From Cynocephalus volans (lineage: Eukaryota; Chordata; Mammalia; Dermoptera; Cynocephalidae), in NCBI RefSeq assembly GCF_027409185.1, contig NC_084470.1, forward strand, positions 34,089,001 to 34,153,000: a stretch of 64,000 nucleotides of DNA, given 5' to 3'. Of this stretch, positions 11,645-24,581 are shown piece by piece; the stretch's first letter is position 1; the number at the start of each line of letters is the position of its first letter. The position numbers and the translations under genes were made by a program. The notes under the pieces are model-generated. The model saw only the letters and a program-made list of their open reading frames with translations. It was not told the DNA's origin and searched no databases.

Positions 11645-12456
11645 TAGCATTATAGTCAGTGTTCTGGATTTTAGCTACTCCAATAGGAGTATAGTTGTAT
11701 CTCACTGTTGTTTTAATTTGCAGTTCCTTAATAATATATGACGTTGAACATTTTTTATATATTTATTTTCCACCTGTATATCTTCTTTAGTGAGGTTCCG
11801 ATCTTTAGCTCATTTTATAATTTGTGGTTTGTTTCCTTATTGTTGAGCTTTAACAGTTCTTTGCATATATTGGATTCAAGTCTTTTGTCAACTATGTGTT
11901 TAGCAAATATTTCCCCTCAGTCTCTAACTTATCTTTTTATTCTTTTGACAGTGTCTTTAACAGAGCAAAAGTTTTGTATTTTAATTAGTTTAAAGTCAGT
12001 TTTTATTGATAGATGTGTTTTTGGTGTTATATCTAAAAATTGATTGCCAAACCCAAGGTCACCTAAGTTTTCTTCCATGTTATCTTCTGGAAATTTTATT
12101 GTTTTGCATGTTGCATTTAGTTCTATGATCCATCTTGAGATAATTATGTGAAATGTGTAAGATTTAAGAATGTGTAAGAAACGTGTAAGAATGTGTAAGA
12201 AATGTGTTAATTATTTGTATCTAGATACTTGGGGTTCTTTTGTTTATTTGTTCTTCTGTGTGTGTGTGGATGTCTAGTTGGTCCAGCACCATTTGTTGAA
12301 AAGACTGTCTTTTCTCCATTATTTTTGCCTCTGCTCCTTTGTCAAAGATCAGTTGAATATATTCATATGGGTCTGTTTCTGGGATCTCCAGTCTGTTCTG
12401 TTGATCAGTCTGTCTATTCTTCCACCAATACCACACTGTCTTGATTGTCATTTTAT
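11645..12456 (-). mobile_element. Old L1M, first half (ORF2 3' part), minus strand
   Basis: Antisense L1 ORF2 sequence with landmark blocks CAATAGGAGTATAGTTGTATC, AGTTCTTTGCATATATTGGA, and GGTCCAGCACCATTTGTTGA (12280-12299). The reading frame is broken many times. It stops at 12456 and resumes at 18686, where the next part of ORF2 follows in order. A run of GTGTAAGAA-type units lies at 12148-12206. Confidence 0.85.
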
Positions 12457-13980
12457 TTTATTTTTATTTTTCAAAACATAATTGATTGTACACATCTGTG
12501 TGGTACAGATTTGAATATTCATACCTGTGTGCGATATGTGAAGCTCACATAAGGATAACTGGAGTGTTCAACATTATACTATAATCATTTTTGTGGCCCT
12601 GTACCAGTTTCTCGCTAACTCTCCTCCCCCTCCCCATCTCTGCTAGTCTCAGTTCTATTCTCTCCTTTTGAAAGCTCAACAAATTATTGTGACTGTTGTA
12701 TCTTTCTTTTTAAAAATTTTATCTATTAATATATTTATTAGCTCCCACTAATGAGTGAGGACATGCAGTACTTCTCTTTCTGTGCCTGGCTTATTTCACT
12801 TAACATAATTTTCTGTATGTTTATCCATGTTCCTGTGAATGACAGAATTTCACTTATTGTTATGGCAGAGTGGTATTCCATTGTGTATATATACCATATT
12901 TTCCTTATCCAGTCATCCATCGATGGACATTTAGGTTGGTTCCAACTATTTGTTGGCTATTGTAAATAGAGCTGCAATAAACATGGGAATGCAGGTATCC
13001 CTTCAAGATGATGATTTCCATTCCTTTGCATATATACCCAGAAATGAAGTTGCTAGATCATAGGGCAGTTCAATCTGTAGTTGTTTGAGAAACCTTCACA
13101 CTGTTTTCCATAGTGGCTGCACTAATTTGTAGTCTCACCAACAGTTGTAGGAGTGTTCCCTTTTCTCTGCATCCTCCTCAGTATTTCTCATTCTCTGTCA
13201 TTTTCATAATGACCCGTCTAATCAGGGTGATATGGTATCTCAATGTGGTTTTGATTTGCATTTCCCTGATGTTTAGTGATGCTGATCATTTTTTCATGTG
13301 TCTGTTGGCCATTTTGTATGTCTTTATTTGATACATGCCTATTTAGATCCTTTGCCTATTTTTTTTAATCAGGTTAATTGTATTTTTACTGTTAAGTTGT
13401 TTGAGTTCTTTGTATATTCTGAATATTAATCCCTTGTCAGATGTGTAATTTAAAAATATTTTCTCCAACTATAGGTTGTCTCTTTGCTCTGTTAATTGTT
13501 TCTTTAGCTGTGCAGAAGCTTTTTAGTTTGATATAATCCCATTTGTTTAATTTTTCTTTTGTTGCTTGTGCTTTGGGGATTTTACTCATAAAGTCTGTGC
13601 CCAGTGCTATTTTCTGAAGTGTTTCCCGTATGTTTTTTTTTTTTTTTTTTAGGAGTTTCATAGTTTCAGGTCTTATGTTTAAGTCTTTAATCCATGTTGA
13701 GATGATTTTGGTATATGGAGAAAGGTGTGGGTCTGGTTTAATCCTTCCATATATGGTTGTCCTGTTTTCCCAGCACCATTTGTTAAAGAGGCTGTCTTTT
13801 AACCAATGTGTGTTCTCATTGCCTTTGTCAAAAATTAGTTGGCTGTAAGTATGTGGATTGATTTCTGAGTTCACTATTCTGTTTCATTGGCCCAAATGTC
13901 TATTTTTATGCCAGTACCATGTTGTTTTGGTTACTATAGCTTGCAGGACAATTTGAAATCAGATAGTGTTATACCTCTTA

Positions 13981-13983
13981 CTT

Positions 13984-14042
<59 letters not shown>

Positions 14043-14045
14043 TTT
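13981..14045 (+). repeat. (TTTA)n microsatellite
   Basis: About 16 nearly pure TTTA units inside the antisense of L1 ORF2, at a site where L1s normally have a short T-rich codon run. Confidence 0.98.
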
Positions 14046-16082
14046 GCTCAGGATTGCTTTGGCTATTTGGGGCCTTTTGTTGTTGCATATGAATGTTAGG
14101 ATTGCTTTTTTTATTTCTGTGAATAATTTCATTGGTATCTTGATGGGGACTGCATTGAGTATATAAATCTGTTAGGGTAGTATGTATATTTTCACAATGT
14201 TAATTCTTCAAATCCAACAGCATGGAATATCTTTCCATCTTTTTTGTGTCCTCTTTAATTTCTTTCAGCAGTGATTTGTAGTTCTTGTTGTAGAGATCTT
14301 TTACCTCCCTGGTTAAATTTAATCTTAGGTATTTAATTTTTTTTGTTGACTATTGTAAATGCACTTGCTTTCTTGATTTCTTTTTCTGCTATTGGAGTTT
14401 GTTATTGGAGAATAAAAACACTAATGAATTTTGCATGTTTATTCTGTATCCTTCCACTTTACTAAAATTATTCATTAGCTGTAAGAGTTTTTTTTATAGA
14501 GTCTTTACATTTTGCTCTATATGGGATCTTGTCATCTGCAAACAGATACAGTTTGACTTTATCTTTTTCAACCTAAATTCCCTTTATTTGTTTCTCTTGC
14601 CTGATTGTTCAGGGCAGTACTTCCAACACTATGTTAAATAAGACTGGTGAGAGTGGGCATTCTTGTCTTGTTTCTGTTCTTAAGAAATCTTTTCCAAAAT
14701 CACGATGATAATGGTGATGGGTTTGTCATATATGGCTTTTATTGTGCTGAGATACTTTCCTTCTACACCTAATTTGCTAAGAGTCTTTAAAATGAAGGAA
14801 TGTTGAATTTTGTCAAATGCTTTTTCTGCATGTATTTAGATAATCACATGATTTTTATCCTTGATTTTGTTGATGTGGTGTATCACAATTTTTGACTTCT
14901 GTATGTTGAACCATCCTTGCATCCCCAGGATGAATCCCACCTAATGATGGTGTATAATTTTTTTTTGATGTTTTGCTGTATTTTGTTTGCTAATATATTG
15001 TTGAGAATTTTTGCATCTATGTTCATCTGAGATATTGGCCTATAGTTTTCTTTTTTGTTGTATCTTCATCTGGTTTCAGTATCTGGTTGATGCTGGCCTC
15101 ATAGAATGAAATTGAGAGAATGACCTCTGTTTTAATTTTTTGGATTAGTTTGAAGATTATTGATACTTATTCCTCTGTAAAAGTTTGGTATAATTCAGTG
15201 CTAAAGCCAGGTTCAGGGGCTTTTCTTTGTTGGGAGACTGCTGATTACTGCTTCACTCTTATTGCTTGTTACTGGTCTGTTCAGGTTTTCTATTTCTTCT
15301 TGGTTCAGTCTTGGTAGTTTGTATATGTTCAGTGATTTATCCATTTTCTCCAGGTTTTCAAATTTGTTGGCATATAATTGTTTGTAGCAGTCTCTAATGA
15401 TTCTTTGTGTTTTTGTGGTATCAGTTGTAATGTCTTCTTTTTCATTGCTGATTTTTATTATTTGGATCTTTTCTTTTCTTTTTTTAGTTAGTCTAGGTAA
15501 TGATTTGTCTATGTTGTTTATCTTCTGGGAAAAAAACCTTTTGCTTCACTGGTCTTCTATACTGTCTTTGGGGTCTCTATTTCATTTAGTTCCGTACTGA
15601 CCTTAATTATTTCTTTCTGTCTACTAATTTTTGGAGTTAAATTGTTCTTATTTTTCCGTTTCTTTGAGTTGGAGCATTAGATTGATTATTTGTAATCTTT
15701 TTATGCTTTCAATGTAAAAATTTATTGCAATAAACTTCCCTCTTAGTACTGTTTTTGGAGGACCCCGCAGGTTTTGGTATGATGTTTTTTATATTTTCAT
15801 TAGTTTCAAGATACTTTTTTTATTTCCTATTTAATTTCTTCTTTCACCCATAGGTCATTCAGGAGCATGTTGTTTAATTTCGATATATTTGTATAGCTTC
15901 CAAAGTTTCACTTGTTATAGATTTTTAGTTTTAATCTATTGTGGTCTGAAAAGCCTAGATGATACACCCAATGTTGAAAGAGGGATGTTCAGGTCCCCAA
16001 CTATTATTTTCATTGGGGTCTATGTCTTTCTTTAGGTCTAATAGTGTTTGCTTTATATATCTGGGTGCTAAAGTGTTGGTTG

Positions 16083-16182
16083 CATATATACATATATATA
16101 CGTATATATATATATACGTATATATATATATATATACGTGTATATATATACACGTATATATATATATACACACACACACACG
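16083..16182 (+). repeat. (TA)n/(CGTA) and (CA)n microsatellite with palindromes
   Basis: About 100 bases of alternating purine-pyrimidine sequence: blocks of TATATATA separated by ACGTA or CACGTG steps, ending in a CA run. It is inserted in the endonuclease part of L1 ORF2. The sequence is largely self-complementary. Confidence 0.95.
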
Positions 16183-18685
16183 TGATTGTTATGTCTTCTT
16201 TCTGGATAGGTCACTTTATCATTATATAATGACCTTATTTGTTTCTTTTCATGGTTTTTGGCTTAAAGTCTATTTTATACAATACAAGAATAGCTATTCC
16301 TCCTTGTTTTTGGTTTCTATTTGCATAGTGTACTTCTTCTATCTCTTCACTATTAGTCTTTGTGACTCTTTACAGGTGAAGTGAGTCTCTTGAAGACAGC
16401 ATATAATTGGATCTAGCTTTTATATTCAGTCAGTATATCCAATGTCTTTTGAGTGGGGAATTAAATCCATTTACATTTAGGGTTGTTATTAAGAGGTATT
16501 CTCTTACTTCTAACATTTTATTGATTTTTGTTTGGATGTTTTAAATATCTTTTGTTTCTTTCTTTCCTTTTATTTTTTTGTCTTTGACGTTTGTTTATTT
16601 TTTGAGTTGGTGAGATATAGCTTCTCTTTTTCTCTTGCATTTTTGAAAACCAATGGGTTCTCTTCTTTTTTGTATATTCATGCTATTGATTATTGTTTTT
16701 CAGATTCCAAATGCAGGACTACCTTGAGGATTTCTTGAAGTGCTGGTCATGCAGTGGTAAATCCTGCAGGCTTTTTTTTTTTTTTTAGTCCAGCAAATAC
16801 ACTATTTCTCCCACATTTTTGAAGGAGAGCCTTGCTGGGTATAGTATTCTTGGCTGGCAGGTTTTTTCTTTTAGTATTTTGAATATATCATCCCATTTTC
16901 TTCTGGCCTATAGAATTTCTGTTGAGAAGTCTGCTGTTAGTCTGAAAGGGGCTCCCTTATAGGTGGCTTGACACTTTTCTCTTGCTGTTTTTAAGATTCT
17001 CTCCTTATCAGTTTTGCCAGTTGGACCGTCATGTGTCTTTGAGAGAATCTTTTAGAATTTGTTTGGGGTACTTTGCGTTTCCTGGATCTTAAGGCCCATG
17101 TCATTCCCTATCCCTGGGAAGTTTTCCATTATTATTTCATTGCATAGGTTTTCACTGCCTTTTCCTTCCTCCTCCTCTTCCAGAACACCATTGATTTACT
17201 AGTTCTCTTAGGTTTTCTTCATCTTTCATCTTTTTAATTCATTTTCTTTTCCTTTTTTTTTTTTTTTTGGCCACCTTGGTTATTTTGAAAAGACCATCAT
17301 CAAGATCAGAAGTTCTTTCTTCTGCTTGCTCTAACTTACTGCTTAAGCTCTCAGTTTTTGTTTTCTAATTTCTTTGAGTGAATCCTTCTATTCTAGTGGT
17401 TCCACTACATTCTTTTTTATGGTATTAATCTGTTTCTAAATTTTTCCCTTTATATCCTGAATACTTTTTCTCATTTCATTGTGTTTTCTAACTGAGTCTT
17501 CTCATATGCCATTGAGTTTCCTTAAGATTGTTGCTCCGAATTCCTTTCAGTCATTTCAGTGGCTTCCTGCTATGGGTTCTGGTACTTGAGAATTACTGTA
17601 TTCATTTGGTGGTGTCATATTTTCTTGTTTTTTCATATTTCTACTATCTCAACATTGAGGTTTGGTCATCTGGTAGAGCAGTTGCTTCTTCTGTTACACT
17701 GGAGTGGGATTTGAAGACAAAGACTTCCTCCTGTAGATGTGTTTTATATCAGCAGTTGAGGTGGGTGTTTTAGTATTGGTTCTGGGTAGATACAACAGTG
17801 TAGTCTCCATGTGTGTTCTGCCATATTTAGTGTTGGAATTGCGTGGAAGTGCCTCTGTGGTCCAGACATTGGGGCACTTAGTAATTCCTTGCTGAGGATA
17901 TTGACACTGTTGGTTCATTGAGGATGTAGGTGATCTCTTACATTCTTGGAAGAAGTGCCTGGGTGCATTGTCACTCTTTAGCTGTGGTGAGTATCCCTGA
18001 GTAGGCTTGGTGGAACACCTTCTATCATTTAGTGACCCTCATAGGTACACTGGGGTATGCTGGAACTCCTCCATTTTAATGGGGGACCCTGTGAAGATTT
18101 TCTCTTTCTTCTTTTTTTCAGGCAGAGGCTCTTCCTGGGTCCTTGCTTCCCCCAATTGGAGAATAGTTTGGTGGTGATTGGTAATTTTCTTTCTTAATCT
18201 ATTTGGGTATCCTGGGCTTCTCAACTCTCAGGGGAGGTCCACATGTGTCTCTTCCCAGATCAAGGCAGTCATGTTGACTGCACACATAACTCCCATCCCA
18301 GGTGTGCTATCACATGTGGCACTGTAATCCCCCTGTGGGTTGGGCCACTGGGTCATGGGTCTGCACTTGCTCCCCTCTTTCTCTGGACTCCACTGTAGAC
18401 TCTCCTACATCAATGCAGTTGAGTGGTTAGCAAATCACCTTCATAGTGACTGTGGCTACTGCTGTGGTGGTGAGCTGACCTTCTAGCAGCAAAGGCTGAG
18501 GTGGACCACCCACATGGATGTGGTGTCTGCGGCCATGATCGGGGCTGCCAACAGTGGCTCCTGAGGTCCCCAGGTGTGTTTCTGCCTTCTGCCAGATTTG
18601 GGATGCCCATGGTAGCTTCTTAGGTCCCTTGGCATGTTCCTGCCATCTCCCAAATGGGGAGATGTCCATGGCAGCTCCTCGACTC

Positions 18686-20030
18686 TTGTCACTTTATAGT
18701 AAGTGATGTCAGGTGGTTTCAATCCTCCAAATTTGTTCTTCTGCAATATCGTGTTAGCTATTCTGGGCCTTTTGCGTTTCCATATATACTTTTGAAGAAG
18801 GTTATTGATGTCCACAAAATAACTCACTGGGATTTGGATTGATATTGTGTTGAGTCCATAGATCAATTTGGAAACAACTAACTTTTTAATAATATTGATT
18901 CTTCCTATCCATAAATATGAAATATCTTCATTTTATGTAGATATCCTTTGACTTCTTTTATCAGAGTTTTGTGTTTTCTTCATACAGATCTTGTACCTAT
19001 TTTGTTAGATTTATGCCTAACTATTCAATAGGTGGGATTCTAATGTAAGTGACATTGTGTTTGTAATCTCTATTTCCACTTGTTCATTGCTGGTATATAG
19101 GAAAGGAATTGGATTTTGTATTTAACCTGTATTCTGCAATCTTCTTATAATCACTTATCAGTTCCAAGAGGGTTTTTTTTTTATTGATCATGTGGAATAT
19201 TCTAATCAGACAATCATTATATCTTTGAAGAAAGACAGTTTTATTTTTTCCCTCCCAATCTGTGGACATATTTTGGTATTTCCTTTTATTGTCTTACTGT
19301 ATTAGTTAAGACTTTCAGGTTGATGGTGAACAGGAGTGGTAAGAGGGAACATTCTTGCCTTGTCCCTGATCTTACAGAGAAAGCATCAGGTTTCTCACCA
19401 TTAATTGTGATATTATCAGTAGGTTTTATTAACTGTTTGCTTTCACTGTAGGTTTTAGAGGCTAAAATTTCCTCTAGTGTCCTTCTTTTGTCTCCCCTGT
19501 TGTGTTTGGATTCTCCTGGAGAATGCTTAAATAAGGTCTGAAGAAGGGGACTAGAGTTGGGTAGGTCTAAAGGGGACTAGAGTTGGGTATTTTTCTTCCC
19601 CTAGGTCAGTTAAACTCTGATTCCCTTAGGCCTTGGCAAAGTAGTTTCCCTTGAGGGAAAACTTTTGTTAAGGACAGCAGAATGCTCTGGGCTTATTTCA
19701 AAATGTCTATTTTCTCCCTTCCCATTTCAGAAGTGTAAGTTTTTTTTTTATGATCCTCAGTTTGAAAACCTGGAGGAACTCTTGGATGTGAAACTCACAA
19801 AGGTGTAAAAGTGTGCGGACCCTCCCCCTAGGCCTGGGCCCCTTGGGATTTTTAACTCTTAATCTTGCAGGTGCTGGCTTTAGTGGTAGATTTCTGATCT
19901 TGGTTTTCTGTTCCCGGTAAACTATGAATTTCTATTGCCTCATGTCTCCAGGTTTTGAGCAGTGGCTTGACTTGTGGCCTCAATTCTCCGATGGATCTAG
20001 GGAGAGTTGCTGATTTTCTTTTTTTTTTTT
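18686..20030 (-). mobile_element. Old L1M, second half, minus strand
   Basis: ORF2 sequence resumes after the nested L1: TTTATAGTAAGTGATGTCAG, then TTCTTCTGCAATATCG and CTATTCTGGGCCTTTTGCG, continuing to about 19440 (CATTCTTGCCTTGTCCCTGA at 19350). From about 19450 to 20030 it resembles old L1M 5' or flanking sequence, less certainly. A 22-bp tandem duplication of GGGGACTAGAGTTGGGTA lies at 19549-19588. Confidence 0.7.
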
Positions 20031-22245
20031 TTCAGCCATTTTCTCATTGGAAAGATGAAAGTCACAACTTCCAAGCTCTTTTCATGTTGAACCTGAAACT
20101 GGAAGTCTCCAAATGACATTGAAAGCTGAAAATTAATACCTACAAATAAAGTACTGCTCTTGCTACCAATTAAAATACTAAGTACTTTATGCCCAATTGC
20201 TTTTGTTGACAGGATATTTAGTTTGATGTTATCATAATGGACTGGCACCAGGTATTAATGTAATTGGCTTTGATAAGAGCAAAGCTCAAGTCAAAGTAAA
20301 TTTTACATTTGACTCTATTCAATTTTGCTACTATGTAAAAGAAAAAAAAAAAAAAAGAACGTTCCAAATGTTACAAGCCATTCAGTGAAGTATTCTTGAA
20401 AAAAGCAACAGAAAGAGGAAAAATATCCTATTCTATAAGACAGAAAAAATGGTAATTTATATTAAGTATAGGTAATATCTGTTAATTGGTCCTATTATAT
20501 ATATGTTCTTTTAAAAGGTCTCAAATTTATATATCTTAAGAATACATAATAATACAGCCTACAAAATTTAAATATCCAATATAGAATTTTTTAAAAGTTA
20601 AATTGCTATATAAGAGAGTCGAATGGAACATCATAAAAATATTATATTTTTCACACAATAGTTACTTAATTATTCCTACAATTAATTACTGCTAATTGAC
20701 ACTGTTACTTAGTCTTATTGTTTTGCTTAAATAATAGCATTTATGTAACAGAACATTAAACAACAGAATATTATATAATTTCAAGCACCTATTTTTTATG
20801 CTTGTGTGGTAAAGTAATAACATATCCTAGATAATTATTTGATACATATTATATCATCATGATCCTTTGCATCTGGTATTACTGTGTCCTGAGCTGGCTT
20901 TCTAAAATTTGGTCACCATATTTTACCTTCACTCTAAGAAGTAAAGGCTTTCTTAAGGCAACTTGTGAACAAGAGGCAACTGATTGAGGGCCAGTCAAGA
21001 AAGCCTCCTGTAGTAGACTCCATGAGTATAGTCTAAAAGCCTATCCATGTCCACAAGGCATATATCATAAGTCATTTATTATATATACAAGTATATATCA
21101 TGTCACTCTTACATTCCACATGTAGGTTCAAAAACTGTATATCATAAGTTACTCCTATTTCACTTTAATGTAAAGAAAATTGCACTCTTTAATGTATTTT
21201 CTGAAATATAATAAAATTTTACTAAATATTATCAGCTTTCTTCAGTAATGTAGGCAATATAAGGAAGGAGTTGTGTTTATGCTTGGAAAAGAGTGGTAAA
21301 GAGAAGAATACATACTCTACACACCAGCAGTGTCCTAAAATAATAATCAGGCAGTGGCATTTGACAATTCTGAGGCTCAGAGGGAATGATGAGGAAGGTT
21401 GTCAAGGACAGGTTGATGCAGACCAAGAGGCCAATCATAGGGAAGGCACGGAGTCAAGAAGATCCCCAGCCAGAAGGACAAAGGCTAACAGATGCAAGAA
21501 CAAAGGCTAAAATGACAGCAGCGCCAATACCTTTAAAATGACCTGTCAGAACAAGTGAGACCTTTACAATCTCTAGAACTATCAAAAGGAATAAAAAAGC
21601 TTAAAGATCTTGTGTGAGTGGGGGAGGGTATAAGAATAGAAAACAGATTGTTAGAAAGTTAGGGGCTGCTAGTTGACAAAAACATGACATACATATTCAT
21701 ATGACCTTATTTGCATGTAGAGGAAGGTGAAGCTTGGTGACATTTAGGTGCCAGTATCTATAAGGTTAACATTATTAATTATATTATTCAGATCCTCGTG
21801 GTAGACATGTGCTGCTTGTTCCTGCCCAGCTTCCTTTTCCTCTTTGGAAACTAATACCTAATTTCCCTATGGAATTACTCTATCCATGTGGTTTGGGTGA
21901 GACTGACCCTATCCAAACCCCAGAGTTGATTATGCATCCTGGAACTAGCCAATGATAATATTCTATATCCTGTCACAGAAATTGAATCACAGAAGCTCAC
22001 TTGACTCAAAACAGGCAAATATAGACAGATGTATCTGCTGGAGTCGCTAGGAAAGATAAGGCTCCTGTATATTTATATCGCAAGTTATATGGTTGATGTA
22101 AACATGAACCGATTTGTAGATACTGAAAGATAAAATAAAAGAATGCAGAGCCAGGGGTGAAGAAAGAAACAGAGAGAGAGCAAGAGCAAGAGATGAGGAG
22201 TGGACAGGGTCTTAGTTATGATAAAATCATTTTTTAAAAATGTCT
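20031..22245. other. Unassigned intergenic sequence
   Basis: AT-rich (20340-20860 especially). No credible gene. The 79-residue plus frame at 21271-21510 is charged and lacks any family signature or splice context. A stretch at about 21780-22130 has the feel of an old interspersed repeat, but I cannot name it. Confidence 0.4.
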
Positions 22246-22458
22246 TTTTTTAAAAAAATTTATTTTGTCGATATACGCTGTGGCTGATTATTGTTCCCCA
22301 TCACCAAAACCTCCCTCCCTCCCCCCCCAATGTCCCCTCTGTTTGCTTGTTGTATCAACTTCAAGTAATTGTGGTTGTTATATCTTCTTCCCCTCCACCC
22401 CCAGTTTTATTTGTGTGTGTCTGTGTGTGTGTGTGTGTGTGAATTTATATATTAACTT

Positions 22459-23745
22459 TTAGCTCCCACCAATAAATGAGAACATGTGGTATTTCTCTTT
22501 CTGTGCCTGACTTGTTTCACTTAACATAATTCTCTCAAGGTCCATCCATGTTGATGCAAATGGCAGTATTTCATTCGTTTTTATACCTGAGTAGTATTTC
22601 ATTGTGTAGATGTACCACATTTTCCATATCCACTCATCTGATGATGGACATTTGGGCTGGTTCCAAGTCTTGGCTATTGTAAAGAGTGCTGCAATGAACA
22701 TTGGGGAACAGGTATACCTTCGACTTGATGATTTCCATTCCTCTGGGTATATTCCCAGCACTGGGATAGCTGGGTCGTATGGTAGATCTATCTGCAATTG
22801 TTTGAGGAAACTCCATACCATTTTCCATAGAGGCTGCACCATTTTGCAGTCCCACCGACAATGTATGGGAGCTCCTTTTTCTCCGCAACCTCACCAGCAT
22901 TTATCGTTCAGAGTCTTTTGGATTTTAGCCATCCTAACTGGGGTTAGATGGTATCACAGTGGGGGTTTGATTTGCATTTCCCGGATGCTGAGTGATGTTG
23001 AGCATTTTTTCATATGTCTGTTGGCCATTTGTGTATCTTCCTTAGAGAAATGCCTACTTAGCTCTTTTGCCCATTTTTTAATTGGGTTGCTTGTTTTTTT
23101 CTTGTAAAGTTGTTTGAGTTCCTTATATATTCTGGATATTAATCCTTTGTCAGATGTATATTTTGCAAATATTTTCTCCCACTCTGTTGGTTGTCTTTTA
23201 ACTCTGTTAATTGTTTCTTTTGCTGTGCGGAAGCCTCTTAGTTTGATATAATCCCATTTGTTTATTTTTCCTTTGGTTGCCCATGCTTTTGGGGTCGTAT
23301 TCATGAAGGCTGTGTCCAGTCCTATTTCCTGAAGTGTTTCTCCTATGTTTTCTTTAAGAAGTTTTATTGTTTCAGGGCGTATATTTAAATCCTTAATCCA
23401 GTTTGAGTTGATTTTAGTATATGGTGAGAGGTATGGGTCTAGTTTCATTCTCCTGCATAAGGATATCCAGTTGTCCCAGCACCATTTGCTGAAGAGGCAG
23501 TCCCTTCCCCAGTGAATAGGCTTGGTGCCTTTGTCAAAAATCAGATGGCAGTAAGTGTGTGGGTTGATTTCTGGATTCTCTATTCTATTCCATTGATCAG
23601 TGTGTCTGTTTTTATGCCAGTACCATACTGTTTTGGTTATTAAAGCTTTGTAGTATAGCTTCAAGTCAGGTAGTGTTATGCCTCCAGCTTTATTTTTTTG
23701 GGTCAGCATTGCTTTGGCTATGCATGGTCTTTTATTGTTCCATAT
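22459..23745 (-). pseudogene. L1 ORF2 C-terminal region (broken)
   Basis: The 251-residue frame at 22954-23709 contains typical L1 ORF2 sequence after the polymerase: [39 protein letters not shown] and [11 protein letters not shown] further frame at 22459-22842 holds the very C-terminus (IYPEEWKSS, MWYIYTMKYYSGI, then SFIGGS and stop). Between them (about 22843-22953) stops and a frameshift break continuity. The polymerase motifs, including the FADD active site, are not present upstream. It cannot make a functional ORF2 protein. Confidence 0.9.
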
Positions 23746-24395
23746 AAATGTCTGAATTTATTGAGACTTGATTTGTGACCTAATATGTGATCTATCCTGG
23801 AGAATGATCCATGTGCTGATGAGAAGAATGAATATTCTGAGGTTGTTGGGTTGAATGTTCTGTAGATATCTGCCAATTCCAATTGGTCTAGAGTCTTGTT
23901 TAGATCTTGTGTTTCTCTGCTGATTCTTTGCCTAGACGATCTATCTAATATTGACAGTGGGGTGTTCAGGTCCCCTGCTATTATGGTATTAGTGTCTATT
24001 TCCTTCTTTAGGTCTAATAGAGTTTGTTTTATAAATCTGGCTGCTCCAACATTGGGTGCGTACATATTTATGATTGTTATGTCTTCTTGATGGATCAGTC
24101 CTTTTATCATTAAGTAGTGTCCCTCATTGTCTTTTTTTATGGTTTTTAGTTTAAAGTCTATTTTGACCGATATAACAATAGCTACTCCAGCTCGTTTTTC
24201 TTTTCTGTTTGCATGGTAAATCTTTTTCCATCCTTTCACTCTTAGTCTGTGTGAATCTTTATGGGTGAGGTGGGTCTCTTGTAGGCAGCATATAGTTGGG
24301 TCCTCCTTTTTGATCCAGTCAGCCAGTTTGATTGGGGAATTTAAGCCTTTTACATTAAGAGTTGTTATTGAAAGGTGTTGATTTATTCCTAGCAT
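23746..24395 (-). pseudogene. L1 ORF2 endonuclease domain, truncated
   Basis: An open frame of about 220 residues begins with the ORF2 methionine (MLGINQHLSITTLNVKGLN). It keeps most of the APE-type endonuclease: the Asn of TTLNVKGLN, Glu of QETHL (about residue 41), Tyr of INMYAPN, Asp and Asn of GDLNTPL, and the Asp of RIDHILG. After GHKSSLNKF the frame runs into ORF2 C-terminal DNA in the wrong phase and stops at 23718. The last endonuclease motif (the SDH element) is therefore lost with the RT. In active L1s this enzyme nicks target DNA at TTTT/AA-like sites; this copy is almost certainly inactive. Confidence 0.9.
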
Positions 24396-24581
24396 TTTAT
24401 TGGTTGTTTGGTTGTCTTAGTGTCTTTTGGTCCTTGCTTTCTGATTTACTGTTTGGTTTCTGTGTTTGTTGGTTCCTTAAGTTGTAGATAGCGTTTTTGT
24501 TTGCTTGTTTTCTCTTCACGAATGCCATTTTTATTATACTAGTGGGTATTGATTTTTCTTGGGTTTTTATGGCAGTGGTAG

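Larger units (their letters stand above)
12457..18685 (-). mobile_element. Nearly full-length L1 inserted in an older L1M
   Basis: A minus-strand L1 of about 6.2 kb. In plus coordinates it runs from a T-rich tail and 3'UTR (12457-12735), through ORF2 (about 12740-16545; endonuclease-coding part near 15950-16500, C-terminal part near 13100-13870), ORF1 (about 16700-17600) and the 5'UTR (to 18685). All frames are broken by stops and frameshifts, so it is inactive. The flanks carry a 12-bp direct repeat with one mismatch, TTGTCATTTTAT at 12445-12456 and TTGTCACTTTAT at 18686-18697, consistent with target-primed insertion. Two microsatellites have grown inside ORF2 (13981-14045 and 16083-16182). 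Confidence 0.85.

Noticed and set aside
15955-16384. Frames rich in Ile, Tyr, Thr and Val
   Set aside because: They come from the TA/CA microsatellite inside an L1, not from a gene.
18410-18866. Several overlapping minus frames with Trp, Gly and Pro-rich sequence
   Set aside because: They cover the 5'UTR of an L1 and the join with the older L1M (LPDIT-type sequence belongs to ORF2). No host coding signal.
22610-23107. Plus-strand open frame of 165 codons
   Set aside because: It is the antisense of the L1 ORF2 C-terminal region. The coding signal (WYWHKN, IRPET and similar) is on the minus strand.
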